A DNA stretch of 64,000 nucleotides from Paracidovorax oryzae ATCC 19882 (GCF_000687165.1 NZ_JMKU01000021.1:1-64000); one strand, 5' to 3'; positions 33,527 through 42,766 are shown, counted from the first letter of the stretch. The notes: generated from the sequence alone by a model not told the origin. Numbers and translations: made by a program.

Positions 33527-35014
33527 TCAGCAGGGCACTCCATTGCGCGCTGCCAGCCACCGCGGCGCATCCTGCAGCGCCACGGGGCGCAGGAAGCGGT
33601 CCATCGCCGCATGGCCCACCGACGTGGTGAAGGGCGCGGTGCTGGCGGGGTAGGGGCCGCCATGGTGCTGGGCGGCGGTGACGGCCACGCCCGTGGGCAC
33701 GCCGGCAAAGAGCACGCGGCCCGCCACCTGGGTGGCGGTGCGCACCAGCGCGCGGTTGTCTTCCGTGTCGTCGTCCGCGCCCCAGAGCGTGACCGTGAGG
33801 GAGCCGCCGACGGCGCGCAGCACGTCGATCGTCTCCTGGGCCGAGCCCGTGCGCACCACCAGGGCGGCGGAGCCGAAGACTTCCTCGTGCAGCGCAGCGT
33901 CGGCGATGAAATCCGCCGCCTGCACCTCGGCCAGGAAGGGGCGCGGCGTGGCGCCGGGCGCGGCCGTGCCGTCCACCAGCGGCCTGACCTTGCCGTGGGC
34001 CCTCCATGCGCCCACCCCGTGATCGAAGTGCGCGCGGATGCCCGCCGAGAGCATGGCGTGCGGCGCGAGCGCCTGGAGCTTGTCCGCCAGCGCCTGCACG
34101 AACGCATCGCCCGGGGCATCACGGCGGACCACGATCACGCCGGGGCTGGTGCAGAACTGGCCCGCGCCGAGGCAGATCGAGCCGGCCAGGGTTTCCGCCA
34201 GCGCGGCGCCCTGGGCCTGCAGTGCCGCGGGCAGGGCGATGAGGGGGTTCACCGAGCCCAGTTCGCCGTAGAAGGGAATCGGCCGGGGGCGTTCCGCCGC
34301 CACCCGGGCCAGGGCGGTACCGCCCTTGAACGAGCCTGTGAAGGCCACGGCGGCGATGGCCGGCGCCTGCACGAGCTGCACGCCGGTGGCCACCGATCCG
34401 CCTTCCACGAACTGGAAGATCCCTCCGGGCAGGCCCTGCGCCGCCACCACCTGCTGCGCGATGCGTGCCGTCTGGCGTGACAGATCCGGATGGGCCGGGT
34501 GCGCCTTCACGACCACCGGGCAGCCGGCCGCCAGCGCCGAAGCGGTGTCCCCGCCCAGCACCGAGAACGCGAACGGGAAATTGCTCGCCGAGAACATGGC
34601 GACGGGCCCCACGGGCACGCGCACGCGGGTGAGGTGCGGCCGGCCGGCCGGCGGCGCGCCGGGCACCGCGGGATCGTCCACCACCGCGTGCGCAGCGCCC
34701 CGCTCCAGCTCGGCGGCAAAGCCGCGCAACTGGAAGGCGGTGCGGTCCAGTTCCCCGTTCAGGCGGACCGGGCCCAGGGCGGTCTCGCGGTCGGCGATGG
34801 GCACCAGGGTTTCGCGCTGCGATTCCACGGCGTCGGCCAGGGCACGCAGCAGCCCCGCGCGGTCGGCTGCGCTGCGGGCGGCAAAGGCGTCTGCCGCCTG
34901 TGCGGCAGCGGCCACGGCGGCGTCGATGGCGGCCGGCGTGGACGCGTTCCAGGCATCGCCGTGGGGCTGGCCGGTGCGCGCGTCGATGGATTGCAGGGTG
35001 TCGGGCGTGGTCAT
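33527..35014 (-). CDS. Alpha-ketoglutarate semialdehyde dehydrogenase-type aldehyde dehydrogenase
   Basis: A 495-residue NAD(P)+-dependent aldehyde dehydrogenase. MFSASNFPFAFSVLGGDTASALAAGCPVVVKAHPAHP is the coenzyme-binding start typical of KGSADH. AVAFTGSFKGG, FYGELGSVNPLIALP (general base Glu) and LGAGQFCTSPGVIVV with the nucleophilic Cys follow. The enzyme oxidises 2,5-dioxopentanoate to 2-oxoglutarate in hexarate, arabinose or hydroxyproline breakdown. It is divergent from an IclR-type regulator that probably controls it. Other pathway genes are not in the window. Confidence 0.9.
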   Translation of the reverse strand: MTTPDTLQSIDARTGQPHGDAWNASTPAAIDAAVAAAAQAADAFAARSAADRAGLLRALADAVESQRETLVPIADRETALGPVRLNGELDRTAFQLRGFAAELERGAAHAVVDDPAVPGAPPAGRPHLTRVRVPVGPVAMFSASNFPFAFSVLGGDTASALAAGCPVVVKAHPAHPDLSRQTARIAQQVVAAQGLPGGIFQFVEGGSVATGVQLVQAPAIAAVAFTGSFKGGTALARVAAERPRPIPFYGELGSVNPLIALPAALQAQGAALAETLAGSICLGAGQFCTSPGVIVVRRDAPGDAFVQALADKLQALAPHAMLSAGIRAHFDHGVGAWRAHGKVRPLVDGTAAPGATPRPFLAEVQAADFIADAALHEEVFGSAALVVRTGSAQETIDVLRAVGGSLTVTLWGADDDTEDNRALVRTATQVAGRVLFAGVPTGVAVTAAQHHGGPYPASTAPFTTSVGHAAMDRFLRPVALQDAPRWLAARNGVPC

Positions 35015-35104
35015 GGAATGTCTCCTGGGAAAGGGGGCCGGGGCTGTCTCAAGGGATGGAAAGCCGGTGCGGAATTCCGGCCCGCAGCGTCCTGCCGGCA
35101 GATC

Positions 35105-35147
35105 GTAGCGAGCACCCGTGACACCGGCATCCGGGCGGGGTCGCTAC
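35105..35147. promoter_or_regulatory. Candidate operator for the IclR-type regulator
   Basis: GTAGCGA (35105-35111) and TCGCTAC (35141-35147) are perfect inverted repeats 29 bases apart in the 166-base gap between the divergent dehydrogenase and regulator genes. IclR proteins bind such dyads between divergent units. Assignment is by position only. Confidence 0.4.
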
Positions 35148-35180
35148 AGTCGCGGGAAGTACCACTATCTGAGACAAACC

Positions 35181-36833
35181 ATGGCCTCGTCTTCCAGCGA
35201 AGGCACCGCGGCCCTTGAAAAGGCCCTCGATCTCCTGGATGCGGTCGGCGCCGCACCCGATGGACTGAGCCAGGCCGAGCTGTCCGAGCGCTTCGGGCTG
35301 CCGCGCACCACCGCCTACCGCCTGCTCGCCGCCATGGTGGCGCGCGGGCTGCTGCGGCGCGACCCGCTGCGCAAGGTCTATTGCCTGGGCATGCGCTGCT
35401 TCGAGATGGCGCGGCAGGCCTACGCCATGCCCGACCTCGCCGCGGCCGCGGCGCTGGAGTTGCGGGCGCTGCGGGACCTGACGGGTGAAACCTCCTACCT
35501 CGCGGCCCTCGACGGCCGGGAAGTCGTATCGCTCGAGCGCTGCGACGGGGCGCACAGCGAGCGCTCTTCCAGCGCGCTGGGCCAGCGCAAGCCGGTGCAT
35601 TGCACCAGCCAGGGCAAGGCCATCCTGTCGGCGCTGAGCGAGCCCGAGCGGGACACCCTGTTGAAGGGCCTTTCCCTGAAGGCCGCCACGCCGCGCACCA
35701 TCACCGACCGGCGCCGTCTGCAGGCGGAACTGCGCGTGACGGCGGCGCGCGGCTACGCTATCGACGACGAGGAGATCGTGCCCGGCGTGCGCTGCGTCGG
35801 CGCCCCCATCGTGGATCGGCAGGGCCAGGTGCGCGGGGCGCTCAGCGTGGCCGGTCCGGCCTGGCGCCTCACGCCCGAGCGGCTGGAACTGCTCGGGCCG
35901 GAAGTGGCCGAGGCCGCCCGCCGGGTGGGTGCCCAGCTCGGGCGCACCCGTGCCCCGGTGGCCGACACCGTGGCGTGCGCCCTGGCGGGGCCGTGGGCCT
36001 TCCATGGCGCCCATCCCCACTGGTGCGCGGAGGCCGGCCTGCTGTACTGGGCGGACAGCCTGGCCCCGGCGCTGCGCGCCTGGTCGCCGCAGGCTGGCCC
36101 CGAGGGAGAGCCGCGCGAGGCCGGGACGGCGGCCCTGCCGACCGGCACCGACCAGGCCCTGGCGGAATGCGAAGAGCCCATTGCCGGCGTGCTCGTGCAC
36201 GGCCCGCAGGATGTGTCGCTGGTCGGGGCGCGGAGTGCCGTGCGCTGGCGTCCGGGAGCCGCGCAACCCGAGCCGTGGCTCGCCTGGCCGGACGGCACCA
36301 TCGTGCAGGCCGCGTGCCTGGACGGGACCGATGGCGGTGGCAGCGGCGTCTGGCTCGCCGTGGAGACCGCCGAGGGCGGCAGCGCGGTAGGGCGCCTGCA
36401 CGCCATGGGGCATGTCGAGGTGCTCTGGCGGCTGGCCGAAGCCCTGCAGTGCCTGCGCTGGCGAGCCGGAGACGGTGCCCTGCTGGCCACCGCACCCGAC
36501 ACCGGCGCCATCCTGCACATGCACCCGGACAGCCCCGGCGTGGTGCGGAGGCTGGTCACCATGCCCAAGGGCTCGGGACGCGTGAGCGGGCTCGCCTTCG
36601 ACGCCGAGGGCGGCGTGTGGACCGCGCTGCGCGACGGGTGGAGCGTGGTGCGCTTCCTGCCGGACGGCGGGCTCGACCGCGTGGCCGCACTGCCCGTGCC
36701 CTGTCCGACCGACGTGGCCGTGGGTGGGCCGGACGGCGACATCCTTTTCGTGACGACCGCGCGCCAGCCCGTGGCACTGGACATGCTCACGAACGCGCCG
36801 CTGTCCGGCCGCCTGTTCGCGCTGCCGCTCTGA
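35181..36833 (+). CDS. IclR-family regulator fused to an SMP-30/gluconolactonase-like domain
   Basis: A 550-residue two-part protein. Residues 8-70 are an IclR winged helix (ALEKALDLLDAVGAAPDGLSQAELSERFGLPRTTAYRLLAAMV). Residues about 80-245 are the IclR effector domain with PVHCTSQGKAILSAL and GYAIDDEEIVPGVRCVGAPIVD. After about residue 258 a beta-propeller-like domain follows, with repeated W-x(6-8) strands ending in GSGRVSGLAFDAEGGVWTALRDGWSVVRFLPDGGLD and CPTDVAVGGPDGDILFVT. Those last segments are the SMP-30/regucalcin lactonase pattern. The fused sugar-lactone-type domain suggests that the regulator senses, or even hydrolyses, a sugar acid lactone of the pathway served by the neighbouring dehydrogenase. 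Confidence 0.85.
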   Translation: MASSSSEGTAALEKALDLLDAVGAAPDGLSQAELSERFGLPRTTAYRLLAAMVARGLLRRDPLRKVYCLGMRCFEMARQAYAMPDLAAAAALELRALRDLTGETSYLAALDGREVVSLERCDGAHSERSSSALGQRKPVHCTSQGKAILSALSEPERDTLLKGLSLKAATPRTITDRRRLQAELRVTAARGYAIDDEEIVPGVRCVGAPIVDRQGQVRGALSVAGPAWRLTPERLELLGPEVAEAARRVGAQLGRTRAPVADTVACALAGPWAFHGAHPHWCAEAGLLYWADSLAPALRAWSPQAGPEGEPREAGTAALPTGTDQALAECEEPIAGVLVHGPQDVSLVGARSAVRWRPGAAQPEPWLAWPDGTIVQAACLDGTDGGGSGVWLAVETAEGGSAVGRLHAMGHVEVLWRLAEALQCLRWRAGDGALLATAPDTGAILHMHPDSPGVVRRLVTMPKGSGRVSGLAFDAEGGVWTALRDGWSVVRFLPDGGLDRVAALPVPCPTDVAVGGPDGDILFVTTARQPVALDMLTNAPLSGRLFALPL

Positions 36834-37104
36834 GGTGGCGGTTTTTTGCAACAAGATGTGCCTCCGGTGGCGCGATGCATGCGCGGCGAAATGGCCAAAA
36901 GTTCCCGGGAGATGTGGGGTGTTACCCGCTTGAAGCGGTAAATACAAATAGATGCAAGTACGTACCTGCCAGTCCGCCCCGGCACTCCATCCCTGGAGAG
37001 AATCCGCCCGCCGTCCCACCGCCGCAGCCTCGCGCCGGTGCCGGGCCCGGGCCACGCCCGGCCTTCTTCGGGCGGCGCATCATTCCAACGAGGGTAATAA
37101 AACC

Positions 37105-37932
37105 ATGAATACGTTCCGCCTGGGCGCGCTTGCGCTCTCCCTGATCCTGGCCGGCTGCGCCACCAGTGGCTCCACGGGATCTTCGTCGTCCGCCGGCTCC
37201 GCGCTCGGCTCCGTGCTGGGAGCCGCGGGCACCGGTGGCACCGGCTCCGGCACCGACAGCAAGATCGGCGCGGCCGCGGACGTGTTCAAGGCGGCGACGG
37301 TGTCGGACGCCGAACTCAAGTCCGTGTCCCAGCAGTTGCGCGCCTACGAGGAGCGTACGGAGAAGGTCGCGCCGGCCAACAACAAGTACGCACAGCGCCT
37401 GGCCCGCCTCACGAAGAAGCACGTCAATGAAGACGGCATGAAGCTCAACTTCAAGGTCTACCTCGCCAACGAGGTCAACGCCGACGCGACGGCCGACGGC
37501 TCGATCCGCGTGTACAGCGGCCTGATGGACATGATGAACGACCAGGAACTGCTGGGCGTCATCGGGCACGAGATCGGCCACGTCAAGCTGCAGCACTCGC
37601 TGGCCGCCATGCGTACCGCCTATCTCGCCTCCGCCGGCCGCAAGGCCGCTTCCGCAGCGGGCGGCGTTGGCGCCCTGGCCGACAGCGACCTGGGCGCACT
37701 GGGCGAAAAGCTGGTCAACAGCCAGTTCTCGCAGAGCCAGGAGACGGCCGCCGACGACTATGGCCTGGCCTTCATGAAGAAGCACAAGTACAAGGTGAGC
37801 GCGATGGAATCGGCCTTCCGCAAGCTGGCGGCCCAGGGCGGCGGCAAGGGCGGCGCCCTCGACGAGATGCTGTCCTCCCACCCGGATCCGGCCGGCCGCG
37901 CCGACCGCATGCGCGACATGGCCGCGAAGTAA
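37105..37932 (+). CDS. M48-family metalloprotease lipoprotein
   Basis: A 275-residue lipoprotein. The signal peptide ends in the lipobox LILAGC, so it is lipid-anchored in the outer membrane or periplasm. After a Ser/Gly-rich linker comes the M48 zincin domain: LGVIGHEIGHVKLQH is the HExxH zinc motif (about residue 154), and SQETAADDYGLAF supplies the third ligand Glu. It resembles LoiP/YcaL-type periplasmic proteases that degrade misfolded outer-membrane proteins. The ATG at 37105 gives the signal peptide; upstream in-frame codons have no coding character. A hairpin with a T-run follows the stop. Confidence 0.9.
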   Translation: MNTFRLGALALSLILAGCATSGSTGSSSSAGSALGSVLGAAGTGGTGSGTDSKIGAAADVFKAATVSDAELKSVSQQLRAYEERTEKVAPANNKYAQRLARLTKKHVNEDGMKLNFKVYLANEVNADATADGSIRVYSGLMDMMNDQELLGVIGHEIGHVKLQHSLAAMRTAYLASAGRKAASAAGGVGALADSDLGALGEKLVNSQFSQSQETAADDYGLAFMKKHKYKVSAMESAFRKLAAQGGGKGGALDEMLSSHPDPAGRADRMRDMAAK

Positions 37933-37954
37933 GGGCTACGGCAACCTCCCTCCG

Positions 37955-37978
37955 TTCCCGCCAGGGGCGGGGGGTTTT
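37955..37978 (+). terminator. Probable terminator of the M48 protease gene
   Basis: CCCGCC (37957-37962), a 3-base loop and GGCGGG (37966-37971) extended by G:T pairs, then GGGTTTT at 37972-37978. It lies 25 bases after the stop at 37932. Confidence 0.55.
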
Positions 37979-38046
37979 CCTACGGGGGTGCCGCGGAGCG
38001 TTGGCTAGAGTGGGGACTTCTCTCCCCACAGCAAAGGATCCCTCCC

Positions 38047-38286
38047 ATGCGCGTCGACATCTACCGCCGGCCCGAAGCTGACGGCAAGCATTCCTACCTC
38101 GTGGTTCCCGAAGGCCGCCCCATCCCGCAGGAGGCCATCAACACCGACTGGAGCTGCCAGGAGCGGGGTCACGAGCTGGACGAGAGCGCCGCGCACTGGA
38201 ACGACTACGGCATTCCCGAACCGGCCCGGCAGCTCAGCGAGAAGCGCTACGCGATCACCAGCGTGAAGGAACTCAAGGAAGACTGA
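38047..38286 (+). CDS. Small conserved protein (DUF6139-like)
   Basis: A 79-residue cytoplasmic protein, MRVDIYRRPEADGKHSYLVV then PEGRPIPQEAINTDW. It is compact and hydrophilic, with one central WSCQERG segment and a charged tail. Family name is recalled from Comamonadaceae genomes and is tentative; no function is known. Its frame is GC-rich and continuous, with a plausible ribosome site (aaaggatccctccc) 5-15 bases before the ATG. It lies between the M48 protease terminator and the ligase gene. Confidence 0.7.
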   Translation: MRVDIYRRPEADGKHSYLVVPEGRPIPQEAINTDWSCQERGHELDESAAHWNDYGIPEPARQLSEKRYAITSVKELKED

Positions 38287-38362
38287 TCCGGGCGCCTGCC
38301 TGTCAAGCCCGGGACGCCCCGGCGGTGACACGCCGGGGCCCCACGCAGTACGCTGCGTGGCC

Positions 38363-40540
38363 ATGGAGACAACCACCCCCCCGCCGCGCAACGCGGCCAC
38401 CGAAGGGCTCGCTCCCTTCGTTCCCCAGATCCGGCTCTACCAGGACTGGCTGCGCGACACGCGCGGCCTGCGGTTCGACGATTACGACGCCCTCTGGCGC
38501 TGGTCCGTGACCGACCTGGACGCCTTCTGGCAGAGCATCTGGGATTACTTCGGCCTCGAATCGCCCACGCCGCACACCGCCGTGCTGGCCCGCAACACCA
38601 TGCCGGGTGCCGAATGGTTCCCGGGTGCCCAGGTGAACTACGCGCGCCAGGCGCTGCGGCACGCCGATGCCGCGCACGCGGCCGGCCAGCCGGCCGTCAT
38701 CAGCCGCAACGAACGCGGCGAGCACCGCGAACTGTCCTGGCCCGAACTGCGCCGGCAGGTGGCGGCGCTGGCACTGCACCTGCGCGCGCAGGGCGTGGGG
38801 CCGGGCGACCGCGTCGCGGCCTACCTGCCCAATATCCCCGAGGCCATGGTGGCCCTGCTGGCCACGGCCAGCCTGGGCGCCATCTGGAGCGTGTGCGCCC
38901 CCGACATGGGCACGGCCGCGGTGCTGGACCGTTTCCGGCAGATCGAACCCAAGGCGCTGATCGCCGTGGACGGCGTGACCTACGGCGGCCGCGACCTCGA
39001 CCGCCGCGGCGTGCTCGCCGAACTGCGCGCGGCCCTGCCCACGCTGGAGCACGTGGTCGTCGTGGACCAGCTCGGCACCACGGGCACCATCCCCGGCTGC
39101 ATGGAATATGCCCAGGCCACCGCACGGGACGATGCCGCGGTGGCGTCGTTCGAGCCGCTCTGGCTGCCGTTCGACCACCCGCTCTGGATCGTCTATTCCA
39201 GCGGCACCACGGGCCTGCCCAAGCCCATCGTGCACGGCCACGGCGGCATGGTGCTGGTGGCGCTGCTGCTCAAGGGCCTGCACAACGACATCGGTCCGAG
39301 CCACGCGCCCAACTCTTTCGGCGAGCGATACCACTGGTACAGCTCCACCGGCTGGGTGATGTGGAACGCGCAGGCGAGCGGCCTGCTCTCGGGCACCACC
39401 TGCGTCATCTACGACGGCAACCCGGGCGGCAGCCGCGAGCGCCCCGACTGGGGCACGCTCTGGCGCTTCGCCGCCGAGACCGGCGTGACCTTCTTCGGCG
39501 CGGGCGCCGCTTTCTATGCCAACTGCATGAAGGCGGGGATCGATCTCCCGGCCTGCGGTGACCTCTCCCGCATCCGCGCCCTGGGCACCACCGGCTCGCC
39601 GCTCTCGCCCGAGGTGCAGGAGTGGGGCACGGCGCAGTTCGCGCGCATCCGGGCCCGGGCCGGAGGCGATGGCGGCGGCGAGCCGGTCTGGTGGGACAAC
39701 ATCTCCGGCGGCACGGATTTCTGCGGCGCCTTCATCGGCGGCCACCGCGAGCTGCCCCAGGTGCCCGGCGAGATGCAGTGCCGCATGCTGGGTGCGGCCG
39801 TCGAAGCCTGGGACGAGGAGGGCCGGCCCGTCACCGGCGCGGTGGGCGAACTGGTCTGCACGCAGCCGATTCCCTCCATGCCCCTGTACTTCTGGGGCGA
39901 TGCCCCGGCAGGAGCGCCGGCACTGCCAGGCGATCCGCAGGGCCCGCGCTACCTCGCGAGCTACTTCGACATGTACCCGCCCGGCCACGGCCGCCGGCCC
40001 GGGGGTGGCGACGGGCCTGCCGCCATGGGCGCGGTCTGGCGCCACGGCGACTGGCTGCGCGTGGGCCCGGAAGGCCGCTGCGTGATCTACGGCCGCAGCG
40101 ACGCCACCATCAACCGCCACGGCCTGCGCATGGGCACCAGCGAGCTCTACCGCGCGGTGGAGGCGTTGCCCGAGGTGCTCGACAGCCTGGTGGTGGACCT
40201 GGAGTACCTGGGCCGCGAGAGCCACATGCCGCTGTTCGTGGCGCTGCGCGAGGGTGCCGTGCTGGACGATGCCCTGCGCGAGCGCATCGCGGGCGCCATC
40301 CGCACCGCGCTGTCGCCACGCTTCGTGCCCGACGAGATCGTGCAGGTGGCCGAGGTGCCGCGCACCCTCACGGGCAAGAAGCAGGAGCTGCCCATCAAGA
40401 AGCTGCTGCTCGGCCAGCCGCTGGAGAAGGTGGTGAACCGCGACGCCATGGCCAATCCCGGCTGCCTCGCCTGGTACGAGGATTTCGCGCGGCGGCACCT
40501 GGCGCGCACAGCTGCCATCGCCAGCGCCCCGGGGGCCTGA
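38363..40540 (+). CDS. Acetoacetate--CoA ligase
   Basis: A 725-residue AMP-forming ligase. WIVYSSGTTGLPKPIVHGHGG is the phosphate-binding P-loop, YHWYSSTGWVMWNAQASGLLSG the acyl-binding segment of acetoacetyl-CoA synthetases, and WWDNISGGTDFCGAFIGG the AMP motif. The C-terminal TGKKQELPIKKLLLG holds the catalytic, acetylation-prone lysine. It activates acetoacetate to acetoacetyl-CoA for ketone-body or PHB metabolism. The protein is about 70 residues longer than usual. The excess sits near residues 517-560, where Pro/Gly/Ala-rich insertions interrupt the FWGD...YFDxYPG...WRHGDW region. A GTG two codons upstream (38357) is an alternative start. Confidence 0.9.
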   Translation: METTTPPPRNAATEGLAPFVPQIRLYQDWLRDTRGLRFDDYDALWRWSVTDLDAFWQSIWDYFGLESPTPHTAVLARNTMPGAEWFPGAQVNYARQALRHADAAHAAGQPAVISRNERGEHRELSWPELRRQVAALALHLRAQGVGPGDRVAAYLPNIPEAMVALLATASLGAIWSVCAPDMGTAAVLDRFRQIEPKALIAVDGVTYGGRDLDRRGVLAELRAALPTLEHVVVVDQLGTTGTIPGCMEYAQATARDDAAVASFEPLWLPFDHPLWIVYSSGTTGLPKPIVHGHGGMVLVALLLKGLHNDIGPSHAPNSFGERYHWYSSTGWVMWNAQASGLLSGTTCVIYDGNPGGSRERPDWGTLWRFAAETGVTFFGAGAAFYANCMKAGIDLPACGDLSRIRALGTTGSPLSPEVQEWGTAQFARIRARAGGDGGGEPVWWDNISGGTDFCGAFIGGHRELPQVPGEMQCRMLGAAVEAWDEEGRPVTGAVGELVCTQPIPSMPLYFWGDAPAGAPALPGDPQGPRYLASYFDMYPPGHGRRPGGGDGPAAMGAVWRHGDWLRVGPEGRCVIYGRSDATINRHGLRMGTSELYRAVEALPEVLDSLVVDLEYLGRESHMPLFVALREGAVLDDALRERIAGAIRTALSPRFVPDEIVQVAEVPRTLTGKKQELPIKKLLLGQPLEKVVNRDAMANPGCLAWYEDFARRHLARTAAIASAPGA

Positions 40541-40549
40541 GCTGCGGGG

Positions 40550-41509
40550 CTAGCGCCGCCTGGCAGGGGCCGGCGCGCGCACCAGCGTGCTCTTGCCGAA
40601 CAGGCTTTCCACCAGGTCCACCACCAGTTCGGCGGTCTGGTTGCGGATGTCGAGCGCGGGGTTGAGCTCCACGATGTCGAGCGAGGCCAGGCGTCCCGTG
40701 TCCGCGATCATCTCCATGCACAGCTGCGCCTCGCGGTAGTTCGGCCCGCCGCGCACCGTGGTGCCGGTGCCGGGGGCGATCTCCGGATCGAGAAAGTCCA
40801 CATCGAAGCTCAGGTGCAGGTGCGCGTCGGCGTCGTCCTCCAGCCCGGCGAGCGCACGGTGCATGACTTCGCGCATGCCGAGTTCGTCGATCGCGCGCAT
40901 GTCGTACACCTCCAGCCCCAGTTCGTGGATCATGCGCTTCTCGGCCGCATCCACGCTGCGCAACCCGATCTGGCACATCTGCGCTCCGCGCAGCGCCGGC
41001 CCGGGGCCACCGAGCCCTGCGAGCGCGGGCGGACCGAGCCCGCAGAGGCTGGCCACCGGCACGCCGTGCACATTGCCGCTGGGCGAGATCTCCGGCGTGT
41101 TGCTGTCGGAATGCGCGTCCAGCCAGAGCACGCGCAGCCGCTTGCCGGTATCGCGGCAATGGCGTGCCACGGCGCTGATCGAGCCGATGGCGAGGTTGTG
41201 GTCGCCACCCAGCATCACCGGCAGGCGCCCGGCCTGCAGCTGGGCGAACACCGCATCGTGCGTGGAACGGTTCCATGCCTCGCATTCGGCGAGGTTGCGC
41301 AGGCCCTCGGCCGTGCGCTCGCCGCGCGGATTCGGCGGGCCGTGCAGGTTGCCCAGATCCTCGACCTCCAGTCCCAGCCGTTCGAGCGCCGGGCCGAGCT
41401 GGGCGACGCGCAACGCGTCCGGGCCCATGGCCGCGCCCAGGCGCGCGGCACCGACATCGGTGGGAACGCCGATCAGCGTGACCGGGCGTGGAAAGGGGGC
41501 GTTGTCCAT
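40550..41509 (-). CDS. rocF: Arginase
   Basis: A 319-residue ureohydrolase. All metal motifs are present: LGGDHNLAIG (His ligand), LWLDAHSDSNTPEISPSGNVHG (DAHxD plus substrate loop) and LSFDVDFLDPEIAPGTGT (DxD). It hydrolyses arginine to ornithine and urea with a dimanganese centre in the cytoplasm. The start at 41509 (MDNAPFPRPVTLIGVP) was chosen over a longer ATG at 41536. It lies 61 bases downstream of the ornithine cyclodeaminase gene on the same strand, giving the pathway arginine, ornithine, proline. The gene ends 10 bases from the convergent ligase gene. Confidence 0.93.
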   Translation of the reverse strand: MDNAPFPRPVTLIGVPTDVGAARLGAAMGPDALRVAQLGPALERLGLEVEDLGNLHGPPNPRGERTAEGLRNLAECEAWNRSTHDAVFAQLQAGRLPVMLGGDHNLAIGSISAVARHCRDTGKRLRVLWLDAHSDSNTPEISPSGNVHGVPVASLCGLGPPALAGLGGPGPALRGAQMCQIGLRSVDAAEKRMIHELGLEVYDMRAIDELGMREVMHRALAGLEDDADAHLHLSFDVDFLDPEIAPGTGTTVRGGPNYREAQLCMEMIADTGRLASLDIVELNPALDIRNQTAELVVDLVESLFGKSTLVRAPAPARRR

Positions 41510-41570
41510 GGTGGGCGTCTCTCCTGCTGCGGGCATTGTGCGGTGCGGACCGGCGCGCGGGCGTCGGAGA

Positions 41571-42719
41571 TCAGGCCGCCTCGTGCACGAAGGTGGGCGC
41601 GCGCGGCGCCGACGCGGCCGCGCCCGCGGCGCCCTCGGGCAGCCAGGGGCGCAACTGCGCGTACAGGTCCTTCGGGTCGGGCAGGTCCGGCACCAGGGCG
41701 ATGCGGTCCAGCAGCCCTGACGCCTGGCCCAGGGCCCGCATGGTGCGCAGGGCGGAGTAATCCTCCAGCGCGAAGCCCACCGAATCGAACACCGTCACCT
41801 GCCCGGGCGAGATGCGCCCGGGCGCGGTGCCCGCCAGCACGCGCCAGAGCTCGGTGACGGGGAAATCCGCGGGCATCTGCTGCAGGTCCCCCTCGATGCG
41901 GGTCTGCGGCTCGTATTCCACGAAGACCGAGGCGGCCCGCAGCACCTCCGGTGCCAGCTCGGTCTTGCCCGGGCAGTCGCCACCCACGGCGTTTAGGTGC
42001 ATGCCCGGCTCCAGCATGTCGGCCTGCACGATCGCGGCGCGGGTCTTGTCGGCCGTCGCCGTGGTCACGATGTCGGCGCCGCGCACCGCTTCGCGCACGC
42101 TCGCGCAGGGCACGCAGCGCAGTCCCTCGCGTGCATAGGGCCCGAGGTTGCGCACGAGCTTGCGCGTGGCTGCGGGGTCGGTGTCGTACAGCCGCAGTTC
42201 GCGCACGCCCAGCAGCCCGAAGAACGCCAGCGCCTGGAACTCGGCCTGCGAGCCGTTGCCGATCAGCGCCATGCTGCGGCTGTCCGGCCGGGCCAGCCGC
42301 CGGGCGGCCACGGCCGAGGTGGCGGCCGTGCGCAGCGCGGTGGTCAGGGTGAGTTCACTCAGGAACACCGGCAGGCCGGTGTCCACGTCCGCCAGGGCGC
42401 CGAAGGCCATCACCGTGGGCAGCCCGTCCTGCGTGTTGGCCGGGTGGCCGTTGACGTACTTGAAGGCATAGCCGCCGCCGGGCCGGGTGTCGGCCACGGG
42501 CATGAGCTCGATCACGCCGCGCGGCGAATGGGCGGCCGTGCGGGCGGTCTTGTCGAAATCGTTCCACCGGGCGAAGTCGGCCTCGATGGCCTGGGCGATG
42601 GCGCGCAGGCAGGCGGTGACGCCCGTGCGCCCCACCAGTTCGGCGGCTCGCGGTGCGTCCAGGAATTCGGTGGATACGGCGCGGTGCAGGGCGGGGCGGA
42701 AGGTATGGGTGCGGTCCAT
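41571..42719 (-). CDS. ocd: Ornithine cyclodeaminase
   Basis: A 382-residue member of the OCD/mu-crystallin family. KYVNGHPANTQDGLPTVMAFGALAD carries the substrate-binding residues. ALIGNGSQAEFQALAFFGLLGV is the NAD-binding Rossmann motif, and LYDTDPAATRKLV its second strand. GDIVTTAT-like ADIVTTATADKTRA and MHLNAVGGDCPGKTEL carry the catalytic Asp region. It converts ornithine to proline with release of ammonia. The length exceeds mu-crystallin-type proteins and fits true OCDs of arginine catabolism. It is transcribed before arginase in the same direction and is divergent from an Lrp-type regulator. Confidence 0.92.
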   Translation of the reverse strand: MDRTHTFRPALHRAVSTEFLDAPRAAELVGRTGVTACLRAIAQAIEADFARWNDFDKTARTAAHSPRGVIELMPVADTRPGGGYAFKYVNGHPANTQDGLPTVMAFGALADVDTGLPVFLSELTLTTALRTAATSAVAARRLARPDSRSMALIGNGSQAEFQALAFFGLLGVRELRLYDTDPAATRKLVRNLGPYAREGLRCVPCASVREAVRGADIVTTATADKTRAAIVQADMLEPGMHLNAVGGDCPGKTELAPEVLRAASVFVEYEPQTRIEGDLQQMPADFPVTELWRVLAGTAPGRISPGQVTVFDSVGFALEDYSALRTMRALGQASGLLDRIALVPDLPDPKDLYAQLRPWLPEGAAGAAASAPRAPTFVHEAA

Positions 42720-42766
42720 GGCATGCCTCTTCGGTGCTGGTGTACGAGGTTCCCACAGGCGTGTAC

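Noticed and set aside
36926-36938. CCGCTTGAAGCGG palindrome upstream of the M48 lipoprotein
   Set aside because: Short and isolated in the 271-base gap 36834-37104, where nothing else is visible. It could be an operator, but there is no adjacent regulator to support it.
38317-38338. CCCCGGCG/CGCCGGGG hairpin before the ligase
   Set aside because: The stem is strong, but no T-run follows and it sits 25 bases before the next start. It could be a chance GC palindrome.
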